From: Streptomyces yangpuensis
Lineage (GTDB): Bacteria; Actinomycetota; Actinomycetes; Streptomycetales; Streptomycetaceae
Direction: 5' to 3'
DNA length: 64,000 nucleotides
Assembly: GCF_001005295.1 (NCBI RefSeq)
Contig: NZ_LBMK01000007.1
Span: forward strand, 167,920-231,919
Below, one piece after another: positions 26,718-36,326 of the stretch. Within the stretch, counting starts at the first letter, position 1; every line of letters starts with the position of its first letter. Under the pieces are notes generated by a model. The model did not search any database and was not told where the DNA came from. It saw only the letters and a program-made list of their open reading frames with translations. A program made the position numbers and the translations under genes.

Positions 26718-27350
26718 ATGAAGCTCACCAAGCGGCTGCACTCCTGCGTCCAGCTGGAGAAGGACGGGCGCACGCTCGTCATCGACCCGGGCGCCTTCAG
26801 CGAACCGGACGCGGGCCTGGGGGCGGACGCCCTGCTGGTCACGCACGAACACCCCGACCACTTCGAGGAGGGGCGGCTGCGGGCCGCCCTCGACGCGAAC
26901 CCGGCGGCCCGGCTGTGGACCCTGCGCAGCGTCGCCGAGCGGCTCGCCCCCGCCTACCCGGGCCGGGTGCACACCGTCGGTCACGGCGACACCTTCACCG
27001 CGGCCGGGTTCGAGGTACAGGTGCACGGCGAGCTGCACGCCGTGATCCACCCGGACATCCCGCGGGTCACCAACGTCGGCTACCTCGTCGACGGATCCCT
27101 CTTCCACCCCGGCGACGCGCTGACCGTGCCCGGGGTCCCGGTGGAGACCCTGATGGTGCCGGTGCACGCACCCTGGAACAAGGTCTCCGAGGTGATCGAC
27201 TACCTGCGCGAGGTGGGGCCGCGCCGGGCCCTCGACATCCACGACGCCTACCTCGCCGACATCGCCCGGCCGATCTACGACTTCGCTCTGGACAAGCTGG
27301 GCGGCACCGACCACGGGCGCCTCACCGCCGGGGACAGCGCCGAGCTGTAA
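26718..27350 (+). CDS. MBL-fold metal-dependent hydrolase (UPF0173/UlaG-like)
   Basis: Small cytoplasmic metallo-beta-lactamase-fold protein of 210 residues. The metal motif is VTHEHPDHFEE (HxHxDH) near residue 42, with later HPGDAL and VPVHAPW as the Asp and His ligands. The compact form resembles UPF0173-type hydrolases whose substrates are mostly unknown. The ATG is likely the 5' end of the mRNA (leaderless). The exonuclease III gene follows 36 bases downstream with its own -10 box. Confidence 0.85.
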   Translation: MKLTKRLHSCVQLEKDGRTLVIDPGAFSEPDAGLGADALLVTHEHPDHFEEGRLRAALDANPAARLWTLRSVAERLAPAYPGRVHTVGHGDTFTAAGFEVQVHGELHAVIHPDIPRVTNVGYLVDGSLFHPGDALTVPGVPVETLMVPVHAPWNKVSEVIDYLREVGPRRALDIHDAYLADIARPIYDFALDKLGGTDHGRLTAGDSAEL

Positions 27351-27373
27351 CGGCCGCTGTCGGTGCCGGGCGG

Positions 27374-27379
27374 TAGGTT
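27374..27379 (+). promoter_or_regulatory. -10 box for a leaderless xth transcript
   Basis: TAGGTT ends seven bases before ATG 27387, and no ribosome site is present. Confidence 0.45.
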
Positions 27380-27386
27380 GGCAGGT

Positions 27387-28172
27387 ATGCGTATCGCCAC
27401 CTACAACGTCAACTCCATCACCGCCCGGCTGCCGCGCCTGCTGGCCTGGCTGGAGAGCTCCGGCACCGATGTCGTGTGCATCCAGGAGACCAAGTGCTCG
27501 GCGGAGCAGTTCCCGCACGAGCAGCTGCGCGAGCTGGGCTACGAGGCCGCGGTCAACGCCACCGGCCGCTGGAACGGCGTGGCCCTCCTCTCCAAGGTCG
27601 GCCTGGACGACGTGGTCACGGGCCTGCCCGGCGGCCCCGACTACGAGGGCGTCCAGGAGCCCCGGGCGATCTCCGCCACCTGCGGCGGGGTCCGGGTCTG
27701 GTCGGTGTACGTGCCCAACGGCCGGGAGGTCGAGCACGACCACTACGGCTACAAGCTGGACTGGTTCCGCTCCCTGGCCACGGCCGTCGCCGAGGACGCG
27801 GCCGGCCCGCGCCCCTTCGCCGTGCTCGGCGACTTCAACGTGGCGCCGACCGACGAGGACGTGTACGACCCGGCCGTCTTCGCGGGACTCACGCACGTCA
27901 CCCCGGCCGAGCGGGCCGCCCTGGAGGCGCTGCGCGCCGCAGGCCTCTCGGACGTCTTCCCGCGCGCGCTGAAGTACGACCGCCCGTACACCTTCTGGGA
28001 CTACCGGATGCTCGCCTTCCCCAAGAACAAGGGCATGCGCATCGACCTGGTCTACGGCAACGAGCCCTTCACCAAGGCCGTCACCGACGCCTACGTCGAC
28101 CGCGAGGAGCGCAAGGGCAAGGGCGCCTCCGACCACGCACCGGTCGTCGTCGACCTCGATCTCGACCGGTAG
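27387..28172 (+). CDS. xth: Exodeoxyribonuclease III (AP endonuclease)
   Basis: DNA-repair enzyme that cleaves abasic sites and trims 3' blocked ends; 261 residues, the normal length. Catalytic motifs are complete: YNVNSI (Asn), CIQETKCS (Glu), YVPNGREVEHDHYGYKLDW (Tyr), LGDFNVAPTDEDV (Asp and Asn), and KGASDHAPVVVDL (Asp and His). FWDYRM and GMRIDLVY, typical of ExoIII, are present. The upstream GTG at 27363 would add eight non-conserved residues. Confidence 0.96.
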   Translation: MRIATYNVNSITARLPRLLAWLESSGTDVVCIQETKCSAEQFPHEQLRELGYEAAVNATGRWNGVALLSKVGLDDVVTGLPGGPDYEGVQEPRAISATCGGVRVWSVYVPNGREVEHDHYGYKLDWFRSLATAVAEDAAGPRPFAVLGDFNVAPTDEDVYDPAVFAGLTHVTPAERAALEALRAAGLSDVFPRALKYDRPYTFWDYRMLAFPKNKGMRIDLVYGNEPFTKAVTDAYVDREERKGKGASDHAPVVVDLDLDR

Positions 28173-28248
28173 GCAGGGGCACGGCCCGCCGAAACGGCCC
28201 AGGCGCGCCCTGTGGCCACCGGCGGATCCTGGTGCGACGCTGGGCGGT

Positions 28249-28689
28249 ATGAACATCCCTTTCCTGGACAACTGGCTGAACCGGCGTGAAACGGAACAGG
28301 GTGCGGGGCTCGCGGCCGCCCTCGTGGACGATCCCGAGGGCGTCGCCGAGTTGTTCGCGGAGTGCGAGATGCTGCGGGTCCACGCACGGGCGGCCGGGCT
28401 GGAACTCGACGGGAGCCCCGCCTCGTTGGAGGCCCTCGACCAGCTCATGCCCCGCTGGCGGCGGGACCCCGAGGTGGTGCCCTGGCTCGGCAACGACGCG
28501 GGCTTCTACCTCGGCACCGTGATCGTCCGGACCGTCCCGGGCACCGCCTGGCAGGTGTGGCCCAACGGCCAGCCGGTGATCCGCCTGGCCTCGGGCCGGG
28601 AGCTGAACGTGATCGAGTCGGGGGTGTCCTGGGCGATGACCGGTTCCCCCGAGCTCAGCCAGGCGTACGCGGAGGCCTCCGAGGGCTGA
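28249..28689 (+). CDS. Small conserved Streptomyces protein (DUF6278-like)
   Basis: 146 residues, acidic, without signal or membrane segment, e.g. NWLNRRETEQGAGLAAALVD and GNDAGFYLGTVIV. It resembles a Streptomyces-only family of unknown role, probably DUF6278 from memory, so that name is tentative. The region just upstream lacks a good ribosome site; a leaderless start at 28249 is possible. Confidence 0.7.
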   Translation: MNIPFLDNWLNRRETEQGAGLAAALVDDPEGVAELFAECEMLRVHARAAGLELDGSPASLEALDQLMPRWRRDPEVVPWLGNDAGFYLGTVIVRTVPGTAWQVWPNGQPVIRLASGRELNVIESGVSWAMTGSPELSQAYAEASEG

Positions 28690-28827
28690 CAGCGCCGGAC
28701 GCCGGCGGCGGCCGGCCGGGGCCGGCAGTGGTCGGCGGCGGTCGGCGGCGTGTCGCGGCGAAGTGCCCTTCCGCCGCTGGATAGTTTGCGCTGACCGGCA
28801 TCCGACACCGAGTGGGCAGGGCAGCGC

Positions 28828-29571
<744 letters not shown>

Positions 29572-29614
29572 GGAGCCCGGGAGCGGGCCGCCCAGGCCCG
29601 GCCGCCGCCGTGGA

Positions 29615-31213
29615 TCACTGCTCGCGCAGCGGCACCGAGACGTAACTGGGGTCGCCCGCGGGCGAGGAGAAGGTCAGCTGCGCGCCGGTGGGGTTGTGCT
29701 CGATGTAGAGCGGGTCGACGGTGTCGACGACGAGGGCGAGCCGGTGGCCCGCGGGCACGTCGTAGGCGGTGGAGAAGAGCTCCAGGTCCACGCCGAAGGC
29801 CCGGCCCGGGGCCTTGCCGTGGAAGGTGTACGGGGCGTTGCTGACCAGCTTGCCGATGCCGAGCGGGCCGACGTCGTAGAGGTACGCGACGAAGGTGCCG
29901 TCGCTCTTGGTGGGCGTGACGGTGGTGTGCAGCTTGACGGTGCCGCGGATACGGCGGGCCTCGTCGTGGCGCCCGGACTGCCAGACGGCGGCGAAGGAGC
30001 GGGGGAGCAGCGGGATCGAGGCGACCGGGGGCGCCTTGAAGAACTGGTCGAGGACGCTGGAGAGGATCACGACGCCGCCGTTGGCCCCGGAGTCGACGTT
30101 CGCGAAGAGGTGCTCGCTGTCGGTGAGCGGGAGCTTCTCGGTGCCGCCGGAGCCCACCGACGCCCAGTCGGGGTAGCCCTCGTATCCGCCGTCGCCGCGG
30201 GACTTGATCTGTACCGGGGCCTCGGTGTCGATGCCGTTGCGTTCGCCCTTGAGGTGGCGGTCGAACCAGCGGTGGGCGTTGGTCCAGGTGTCGTTGGGCA
30301 GGCCGAGCAGACCGGTGCCCTCGGCGGTGGCGTGGTCGCCCGGGCGGAACTCCAGCCGCTTGGGGCCGGTCAGCCGCTCGTAGAACTTCGCGTACTGGTT
30401 GGGCGGGAAGACCGTGTCGCCCCAGGCGTTGCCGAGCATGATCGCCGCGCCGTTGGCGTTGATCCGGTCCACCTGTTCGGCGGCCGACCGCTTCCTGCCC
30501 CACTCGATCATCTGCGCCTCGCGGTCCAGCCGGGAGCCGAGGAAGTCGCCGAGGAGCGACTGGAGTTCGGGTCCGGGGCGGCCGGTGAGGTAGCCGGCGG
30601 CGCCGAGCAGCCCGGCGGCCTGGCGGTGCTGGGTGCGGCCCGAGTAGATGGATTCGATGAGGTCGGCCCAGCCGCTCATGGCGACCACGGCCTTGACGCG
30701 CGGGTCGTGCGCGGAGGCCAGCAGGATGATGCCGGCGCCGTACGAGACCCCGCCGAGGCCGATGCGGTCCGCGTCGGCGGGGGTGTTGGCGAGGGCCCAG
30801 TCGATGACGGCCGAGACATCCGCGACGTCCGGCGGCCCGGCCACCTCGATCTGCCCGCCGGAGAGCCAGAAGCCGCGGGAGGTGTAACTGACCACGACAT
30901 AGCCGGAGTCGGCGAGCTTCTTGGCCTGGGCGATGTATTCGATCTGCGGCATGCCCCAGCTGGTGGGCAGCACGATCAGCGGATACTTCCGGCCGGTCGT
31001 GGCGCCGTCCGGGGTGAAGACGTTGCCCTTGAGGGTGATGCCGCCGGAGCCGGGGATGTCGTGAAAGCGCAGGTCCGCGGCGGCGGTCTGCGCGGTGGGG
31101 GCAGCGGTCGCCGCGGCGGGCGCGGGAGCCGCCTGGGCCTGGTGGGGGGCCAGGCCCAGGGCGGTCGCCGCCAGGAGTGCCGCCACGGCTGCGGCGGTGG
31201 TGGTGCGTTCCAT
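29615..31213 (-). CDS. Secreted CocE/NonD-family hydrolase (X-Pro peptidase-like)
   Basis: Exported alpha/beta hydrolase of 532 residues. Signal peptide: MERTTTAAAVAALLAATALG and AxA-type cleavage sites around residue 28. Nucleophile elbow GGVSYGAGIILLA (Ser), and later GDTVFPPNQYAKF with an Asp and PGDHATAEG with the His, plus a C-terminal jelly-roll domain (about residues 360-532), which is the plan of CocE/X-Pro dipeptidyl peptidase proteins. Likely substrates are esters or peptides outside the cell. A candidate operator lies 57-82 bases before the start. Confidence 0.85.
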   Translation of the reverse strand: MERTTTAAAVAALLAATALGLAPHQAQAAPAPAAATAAPTAQTAAADLRFHDIPGSGGITLKGNVFTPDGATTGRKYPLIVLPTSWGMPQIEYIAQAKKLADSGYVVVSYTSRGFWLSGGQIEVAGPPDVADVSAVIDWALANTPADADRIGLGGVSYGAGIILLASAHDPRVKAVVAMSGWADLIESIYSGRTQHRQAAGLLGAAGYLTGRPGPELQSLLGDFLGSRLDREAQMIEWGRKRSAAEQVDRINANGAAIMLGNAWGDTVFPPNQYAKFYERLTGPKRLEFRPGDHATAEGTGLLGLPNDTWTNAHRWFDRHLKGERNGIDTEAPVQIKSRGDGGYEGYPDWASVGSGGTEKLPLTDSEHLFANVDSGANGGVVILSSVLDQFFKAPPVASIPLLPRSFAAVWQSGRHDEARRIRGTVKLHTTVTPTKSDGTFVAYLYDVGPLGIGKLVSNAPYTFHGKAPGRAFGVDLELFSTAYDVPAGHRLALVVDTVDPLYIEHNPTGAQLTFSSPAGDPSYVSVPLREQ

Positions 31214-31269
31214 CGGTCGCTCCTCGCGTGCACCGGGTCCGGAAAGTGACCCGACGGTAACGGGAGCGG

Positions 31270-31295
31270 CTTACCGAAGGTAACCCGTCGGTAAG
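31270..31295. promoter_or_regulatory. Inverted repeat CTTACCGA-n10-TCGGTAAG
   Basis: Eight-base perfect arms around a 10-base spacer, with further GGTAAC copies at 31256, 31279 and 31305. It lies before the CocE-like gene. The symmetric repeat suggests a dimeric repressor; which one is unknown. Confidence 0.5.
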
Positions 31296-31344
31296 TTACG
31301 TGGTGGTAACAATTGAACGAGAGTCAGGAGGCGAGGTCCGCAGG

Positions 31345-32538
31345 TCAGCCGTTCTGCGGGGCGCCGGACAGCGCGCTCTTGGTCTTCCACTCGTCCCAGG
31401 AGAGGTTCCACTCGCCGTAGCCGTTGCCGATCGGCGGCTGCCCCTTCGAGCCCTCGCCGACCACCTCGAAGAGGTCGCCGACCTGGGACTGCCCGAAGAA
31501 CTCCTTGGCGTCGGCGTCGCTCATTCCCACGCAGCCGGAACTGCTGTTGGTGCGGCCGAAGTTGGCTGCGTTCCACGGGGCTGCGTGGGCGTACATGCCC
31601 GACCAGGTCAGCCGCATCGAGTAATCGACCATCTTGTCGTAGGCGTTGTCCAGGCCCACGGTCTGGGAGTCCATCCGGATGGTGCCCTCCTTGGTCATGA
31701 TCACCATCTTCCCGGACCAGGAGGCCTTCTTGCCGCCGGGCGTGCCGGCCGAGATCGGGATCGCCTTCTGCGCCTGGCCGTTCTCGGTCACCGTCAGCTT
31801 CTTCGTGTCCAGGCTGACCTGGACCCGGCGGTCCTTGCCGATCTTGAACTCGGTGTTGTAGTCGCGGGCGAACAGCCCGCCGCCCTTGCCCGAGTCCACC
31901 CCGTTCAGCTTCATGTCGACCTTCACGTCCGTGCCGGACTTCCAGTAGTCCTTCGGCCGCCAGTCGACGCGGTCCTTGCCGTCGTGGTCCTTCATCCAGC
32001 CCCAGGAGCCCTCGGTGTTGTCCGAGGTGGTGACCTTGAGCTGCTTCTCCACCTCGGCCTTGTTCGTCACCGGGTTGTCGAAGACGAGGGACACGGGCAT
32101 CGCAACGCCCACCGTGCTGCCCTTGGAGATGTTGATGGCGACCTTGTTCACCTTGTCGGCGGGGCCGGTCTTGAACTGCGTGGTGGCGCTCTGGCTGTCG
32201 GTGTTCTGCGCCTCGACCTTGTACTCCGCACCGGGCGGGGCGTTGCGCTCCGAGGTCCAGGTCTTCCCGTCGTCGGCTATCTTGCCGGGCAGCTCCGCAC
32301 CCTTGGCGTCGGTCACCTTCACCTGGGCCAGCTTGCCCTCGGCGACGGTCACCGTCACCGGCTGGCCCGCCTTGACCTGATCACCCGTGAGGTTCACCGA
32401 GACAGCCATCGGCGCCTTCGGCTTCGACTCCGCCTTGCCCTTGTCGTCGCTGCCACCGTCACTCCCGCCCGAGCAGGCGGTCAGCGCGGCGGCCAGGAAT
32501 GCGGTGCCCGCAATGGCGGTGCGGCGTGTGCGGCTCAA
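31345..32538 (-). CDS. L,D-transpeptidase lipoprotein (YkuD)
   Basis: Cell-wall cross-linking enzyme that joins meso-DAP to DAP (3-3 links), 397 residues. Lipobox TAFLAAALTACSGG with Cys near residue 24, a charged linker, then Ig-like domains (about 45-240) and the YkuD catalytic domain (about 245-370). The active site reads HAAPWNAANFGRTNSSSG then CVGM, giving His, Ser-Gly and the nucleophile Cys. It matches mycobacterial LdtMt-type architecture. The start is TTG 32538, with AAGGGG upstream; a TTG at 32616 is unlikely. It is divergent from the FemX-MurJ genes. Confidence 0.92.
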   Translation of the reverse strand: MSRTRRTAIAGTAFLAAALTACSGGSDGGSDDKGKAESKPKAPMAVSVNLTGDQVKAGQPVTVTVAEGKLAQVKVTDAKGAELPGKIADDGKTWTSERNAPPGAEYKVEAQNTDSQSATTQFKTGPADKVNKVAINISKGSTVGVAMPVSLVFDNPVTNKAEVEKQLKVTTSDNTEGSWGWMKDHDGKDRVDWRPKDYWKSGTDVKVDMKLNGVDSGKGGGLFARDYNTEFKIGKDRRVQVSLDTKKLTVTENGQAQKAIPISAGTPGGKKASWSGKMVIMTKEGTIRMDSQTVGLDNAYDKMVDYSMRLTWSGMYAHAAPWNAANFGRTNSSSGCVGMSDADAKEFFGQSQVGDLFEVVGEGSKGQPPIGNGYGEWNLSWDEWKTKSALSGAPQNG

Positions 32539-32762
32539 CGAAGGGCCCCTTCGAGTCGTGGCGGTGACGAACGTTCGCAAAAGAGGATGAGAACGGGACG
32601 ACTTTAGGTTGCACAAACCACGGAAAAGATCTCTCTTTCTCTTGTGACGTGGACCGCAGCGAAACGGTCATCATCCGGTCACATTCGCCGCGCACTTCGG
32701 TCACGGGTGGCTGTGAGAGTCCTGTGAACGACCCCTCAGGACGATCAGGAAGGCCGTCAGCC

Positions 32763-33926
32763 GTGTGCGCACTGCTCGTTACCCCCGCCCGGCAGGACCA
32801 GGACCACGAGCTCCGGGTGCGCACCCTGTCCGTCCCCGAATACCAGTCCTTCCTGTCCAGGAGCCCCGCGGCGAGCTTTCTCCAGCACCCGTCATGGGGC
32901 CGGGTGAAGGACCTTTGGCGCTCGGAAATGGTCGGATGGCACTGTCCGGGCGGCGAGATCGAAGGTGCCGGCCTCGTTCTCTACCGGCAATTCCCCGGCA
33001 CCCGCAAATACTTCGCCTACCTGCCCGAAGGCCCCGTCGCCGACTGGTCCGACCCGCGCATCGACCGCTGGCTGGACCCGCTCATGCGCCACCTGCGCGC
33101 CGCCGGCGCCTTCGCCGTCCGCATCGGCCCCAGCCCCGCCTACCGCCGCTGGGACGCGGCCACCGCCAAAGCCGGCACCGGAACGGGCCGCCAGATATCC
33201 GACGTCCTCGCCACCGAGGTAGACCCCGTGGGCGCCGCCCTCGCCGACCGGCTGCGCACCCGCGGCTGGAAGCGCTGCGGAGGCGAGGACGACGGCGACG
33301 CCCAGCCCCGCCACGTCTTCCGCGTTCCGCTCGCCGGACGCAGCCTCGACGACCTGTGGTCCGGCCTCAACCAGGAATGGCGGCGCAACGTGCGCAAGGC
33401 CGGCAAGGCCGGCGTCGAGACCGTCCTCGGCACTTCCGCCGACCTGCCCGAGTTCTACCGGCTGCTGCGGATCACCGAGGAGCGCGACGGCTTCCGGCTC
33501 GGCCGCTCCCTCGCGTACTACGAGCAGCAGTACCGCGTCCTGAACGAGGAACAGCCCGGCCGGATGCGGCTCTACCTCGCCGTCCACAGCGGCGAGATCC
33601 TCGCCGCCCACACCATGATCAGCACCGGCAGCAGGGTCTGGTACCAGACCGGCGCCTCCGCCGACCACCGGCGCGAAGTACGGCCCAGCAACGCCCTGCA
33701 GTGGCGCATGATGCGCGACGCACACACCCTGGGCGCCGACGAGTACGACATGCGCGGGGTACCCTCCACCCTTGACCCCGACGAACGTTCTTTCGGGCTG
33801 CTGCGCTGGAAGCTCGGCACCGGCGGGCAGGTCGTCGAAACGCTCGGTGAATGGGAGACCCCGATGGACGGAGTCGCCAACGCGGCGCTCTACAAGGCGT
33901 TCCAGGCCTACCTGGCCCGCCGGTGA
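32763..33926 (+). CDS. FemAB/FemX-type aminoacyl transferase
   Basis: Predicted cytoplasmic transferase of about 387 residues that adds an amino acid to lipid II, in Streptomyces normally the glycine cross-bridge. Two GNAT-like halves are visible: YQSFLSRSPAASFLQHPSWG at the N-terminus, IGPSPAYRR in the middle, and EWRRNVRKAGKAGVET and ILAAHTMISTGSRVWYQTGA in the second half. GTG 32763 is tentative; GTG 32818 and GTG 32724 are in frame too. It overlaps the MurJ gene as GTGA. Being beside a lipid II flippase strongly supports a role in wall precursor modification. Confidence 0.85.
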   Translation: MCALLVTPARQDQDHELRVRTLSVPEYQSFLSRSPAASFLQHPSWGRVKDLWRSEMVGWHCPGGEIEGAGLVLYRQFPGTRKYFAYLPEGPVADWSDPRIDRWLDPLMRHLRAAGAFAVRIGPSPAYRRWDAATAKAGTGTGRQISDVLATEVDPVGAALADRLRTRGWKRCGGEDDGDAQPRHVFRVPLAGRSLDDLWSGLNQEWRRNVRKAGKAGVETVLGTSADLPEFYRLLRITEERDGFRLGRSLAYYEQQYRVLNEEQPGRMRLYLAVHSGEILAAHTMISTGSRVWYQTGASADHRREVRPSNALQWRMMRDAHTLGADEYDMRGVPSTLDPDERSFGLLRWKLGTGGQVVETLGEWETPMDGVANAALYKAFQAYLARR

Positions 33927-35596
33927 CGGCCACCGACACCAGACAGGCAGGCCCCGGCCCCGGCACCGACGACGCAGCACCGCGCAAGACCTCGGTGCTG
34001 CGCAGCGGCGCGCTCATGGCGGCCGGCTCGATCGTCTCCCGCGCCACTGGCTTCGTCCGCTCCGCCGTCGTCGTCGCGGCCCTGGGCACCGGACTGCTCG
34101 GCGACGGCTACGCCGTCGCCAACACCGTCCCGAACATCATCTACATCCTGCTCATCGGCGGCGCGCTCAACGCCGTCTTCGTGCCCGAGCTGGTCCGGGC
34201 CGCCAAGGAACACGCCGACGGCGGCGCCGCCTACACCGACCGGCTGCTCACCGCCTGCACCGCGGCCCTCGTCGCCCTCACCGCCACCGCCGTGATCGCC
34301 GCCCCGCTGATCGTCTCGGCGTACACCGGCTACAGCGGCGCCCAGGCCGACACCACCGTGGCCCTGGCCCGGTACTGCCTGCCCCAGATCCTCTTCTACG
34401 GGCTCTTCACCCTCCTCGGGCAGGTCCTGAACTCCCGCGGCCGGTTCGGCGCGATGATGTGGACCCCGGTCCTCAACAACGTCGTCATCATCGCCGTCTT
34501 CGGGCTGTTCCTGTACCTCTCGCACGACGGCGCCACCGGCCTCACCGCCGCCGAGACCCGGCTCCTGGGCCTCGGCACCACCGCGGGCATCGTCGTCCAG
34601 GCCCTCGCCCTGATCCCCTCGCTGCGCGCGGCCCGCTTCCGCTGGCGCCTCCGCTTCGACTGGCGCGGCAGCGGCCTCGGCCGCCCCCTGCGCAACGCGG
34701 GCTGGACCGTCCTGCTCGTCCTCACCAACCAGATCGCCTACTGGGTCGTCACCCGGCTCTCCACCGCCACCGGCCAGCGCGCCGTCGACGCCGGTCTCGC
34801 GGGCGGCGCCGGCTACACCGCCTACAGCAACGCCTACCAGCTCTGGATCGTCCCGCAGGGCATCATCACCGTCTCCCTCGTCACGGCCCTGATGCCGCGG
34901 ATGAGTTCCGCCGCCACCGACGGCGACCTCGGCGCCGTCCGCCGCGACGTCTCCTACGCCCTGCGCTCCAGCGCCGCCCTCGTCGTTCCCGCCGCCACCC
35001 TCATGGCCGCCCTCGCCCCCTGGGTGATGGGCAGCGTCTTCGGCTACGGACGCACCGGCGCCGCCGACATCGGGATCATGGCCGGCATGCTCGCGGCCTT
35101 CGCCCCCGGACTGGTCGCCTTCTCCGCGCAGTACGTCCTCTCGCGCGGCTTCTACGCGCTCTCCGACACCCGGACCCCCTTCTTCCTCAACCTCGTCATC
35201 GTCACCCTGAACGCCGCGCTGTCGGCCGCCGCCTACCTCCTGCTCTCCCCGCGCTGGGCGGTCACCGGCATGGCCGCCGCCTCCTCCGTCGCCTTCCTCG
35301 CGGGCGCCGCCGCCACCGGGTACGCCCTCTCCCGCAGGCTCGGCCCGCGCCCGGGCAGCCGCACCGAACGCCGTACCACCGCCGTACGCACCCACCTGCG
35401 GCTGCTCGCGGCCTGCGCACCCGCGGCCGCGGCGGCGTACGCGGCGGCCCGCGCCGCCGAACGCTTCGGCGACTTCGCCGCCGTCGGAGCGGGAACCGCG
35501 GCCCTCGCCCTGGTCGTCGTACTCCTCGCCCGGCCGCTGCGGCTGGCCGAGATCACCGACCTGCTGGACTCCCTGCGGCGCAAGACCGGCCGGTAG
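33923..35596 (+). CDS. MurJ-family lipid II flippase (MviN)
   Basis: Integral membrane protein of 557 residues with about 14 hydrophobic segments, from the MOP superfamily. SIVSRATGFVRSAVVVAAL and NIIYILLIGGALNAVFVPEL match MurJ helices 1 and 2. Streptomycetes usually carry another, essential MurJ near the replication origin, so this may be a second copy. It is coupled to the FemX gene, and the response regulator follows 40 bases later. The N-terminal 30 residues are unstructured. Confidence 0.9.
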   Translation: MTATDTRQAGPGPGTDDAAPRKTSVLRSGALMAAGSIVSRATGFVRSAVVVAALGTGLLGDGYAVANTVPNIIYILLIGGALNAVFVPELVRAAKEHADGGAAYTDRLLTACTAALVALTATAVIAAPLIVSAYTGYSGAQADTTVALARYCLPQILFYGLFTLLGQVLNSRGRFGAMMWTPVLNNVVIIAVFGLFLYLSHDGATGLTAAETRLLGLGTTAGIVVQALALIPSLRAARFRWRLRFDWRGSGLGRPLRNAGWTVLLVLTNQIAYWVVTRLSTATGQRAVDAGLAGGAGYTAYSNAYQLWIVPQGIITVSLVTALMPRMSSAATDGDLGAVRRDVSYALRSSAALVVPAATLMAALAPWVMGSVFGYGRTGAADIGIMAGMLAAFAPGLVAFSAQYVLSRGFYALSDTRTPFFLNLVIVTLNAALSAAAYLLLSPRWAVTGMAAASSVAFLAGAAATGYALSRRLGPRPGSRTERRTTAVRTHLRLLAACAPAAAAAYAAARAAERFGDFAAVGAGTAALALVVVLLARPLRLAEITDLLDSLRRKTGR

Positions 35597-35636
35597 CGGG
35601 AGGAGAAGCCGAAGATCACCCTGGGATACTGACCGG

Positions 35637-36320
35637 ATGCCACGCGTACTGCTGATCGAGGACGACCCTTCCATCCGCGAAGGCGTGGGCCTCGGCCTGC
35701 GCCGCCGCGGCCACGACGTGCAGGCCGCCGAGACCGGGGAGGAGGGACTCGCCCTGATGGCGACCTTCCACCCCGAACTCGTCCTGCTCGACCTGATGCT
35801 GCCCGGCATCAACGGCGTACAGGTCTGCCACCGCATCCGCCAGACCAGCGAAGTGCCGATCATCATGCTCACCGCACGCGGCGACGACTTCGACATCGTC
35901 ATCGGCCTGGAGGCGGGAGCCGACGACTACATCGTCAAACCCGCCCGCACCGAGGTCATCGAGGCCCGCATCAAGGCCGTGCTGCGCCGGCTCAGCGACC
36001 CGGTGGGAACCCGCCCCGGCATCGAGACCCACGGCGAACTCGCCATCGACCGCGCCGGGCTGACCGTCGCCAAGAACGGCGAACGCGTCGCCCTCGCACC
36101 CAGCGAGATCAAACTCCTGCTGCACCTGTCGGCCTCGCCCGAGCAGGTCTTCTCCCGCCAGCAGCTCCTGGAGTACGTCTGGGACCACAGCTACCACGCC
36201 GACGCCCGGCTCGTGGACGCCTGCGTCCGCCGGCTCCGCCACAAGATCGAGGACCCCGCCCGCAGCCCCCGCTACATACAGACCGTGCGCGGCTTCGGCT
36301 ACCGCTTCGGCCCCCTGTAG
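35637..36320 (+). CDS. OmpR/PhoB-family response regulator
   Basis: 227 residues: receiver domain (about 1-118) with EDD near residue 8, phospho-acceptor in VLLDLML near residue 51, MLTARGD and DDYIVKPA (Lys); winged helix (about 130-225) with ALAPSEIKLLLHLSASPEQV and VDACVRRLRHKIEDPARSPRYI (broken here for length: VDACVRRLRHKI, then RYIQTVRGFGYRF). GATACT six bases before the ATG could allow a leaderless transcript. It partners the kinase six bases downstream. Confidence 0.93.
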   Translation: MPRVLLIEDDPSIREGVGLGLRRRGHDVQAAETGEEGLALMATFHPELVLLDLMLPGINGVQVCHRIRQTSEVPIIMLTARGDDFDIVIGLEAGADDYIVKPARTEVIEARIKAVLRRLSDPVGTRPGIETHGELAIDRAGLTVAKNGERVALAPSEIKLLLHLSASPEQVFSRQQLLEYVWDHSYHADARLVDACVRRLRHKIEDPARSPRYIQTVRGFGYRFGPL

Positions 36321-36326
36321 GCCGCG

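Noticed and set aside
32539..32553. Hairpin-like CGAAGGG-n1-CCCTTCG at the LDT ribosome site
   Set aside because: It could regulate translation, but it may also be just the GC-rich ribosome site; no leader peptide or aptamer structure supports a riboswitch.
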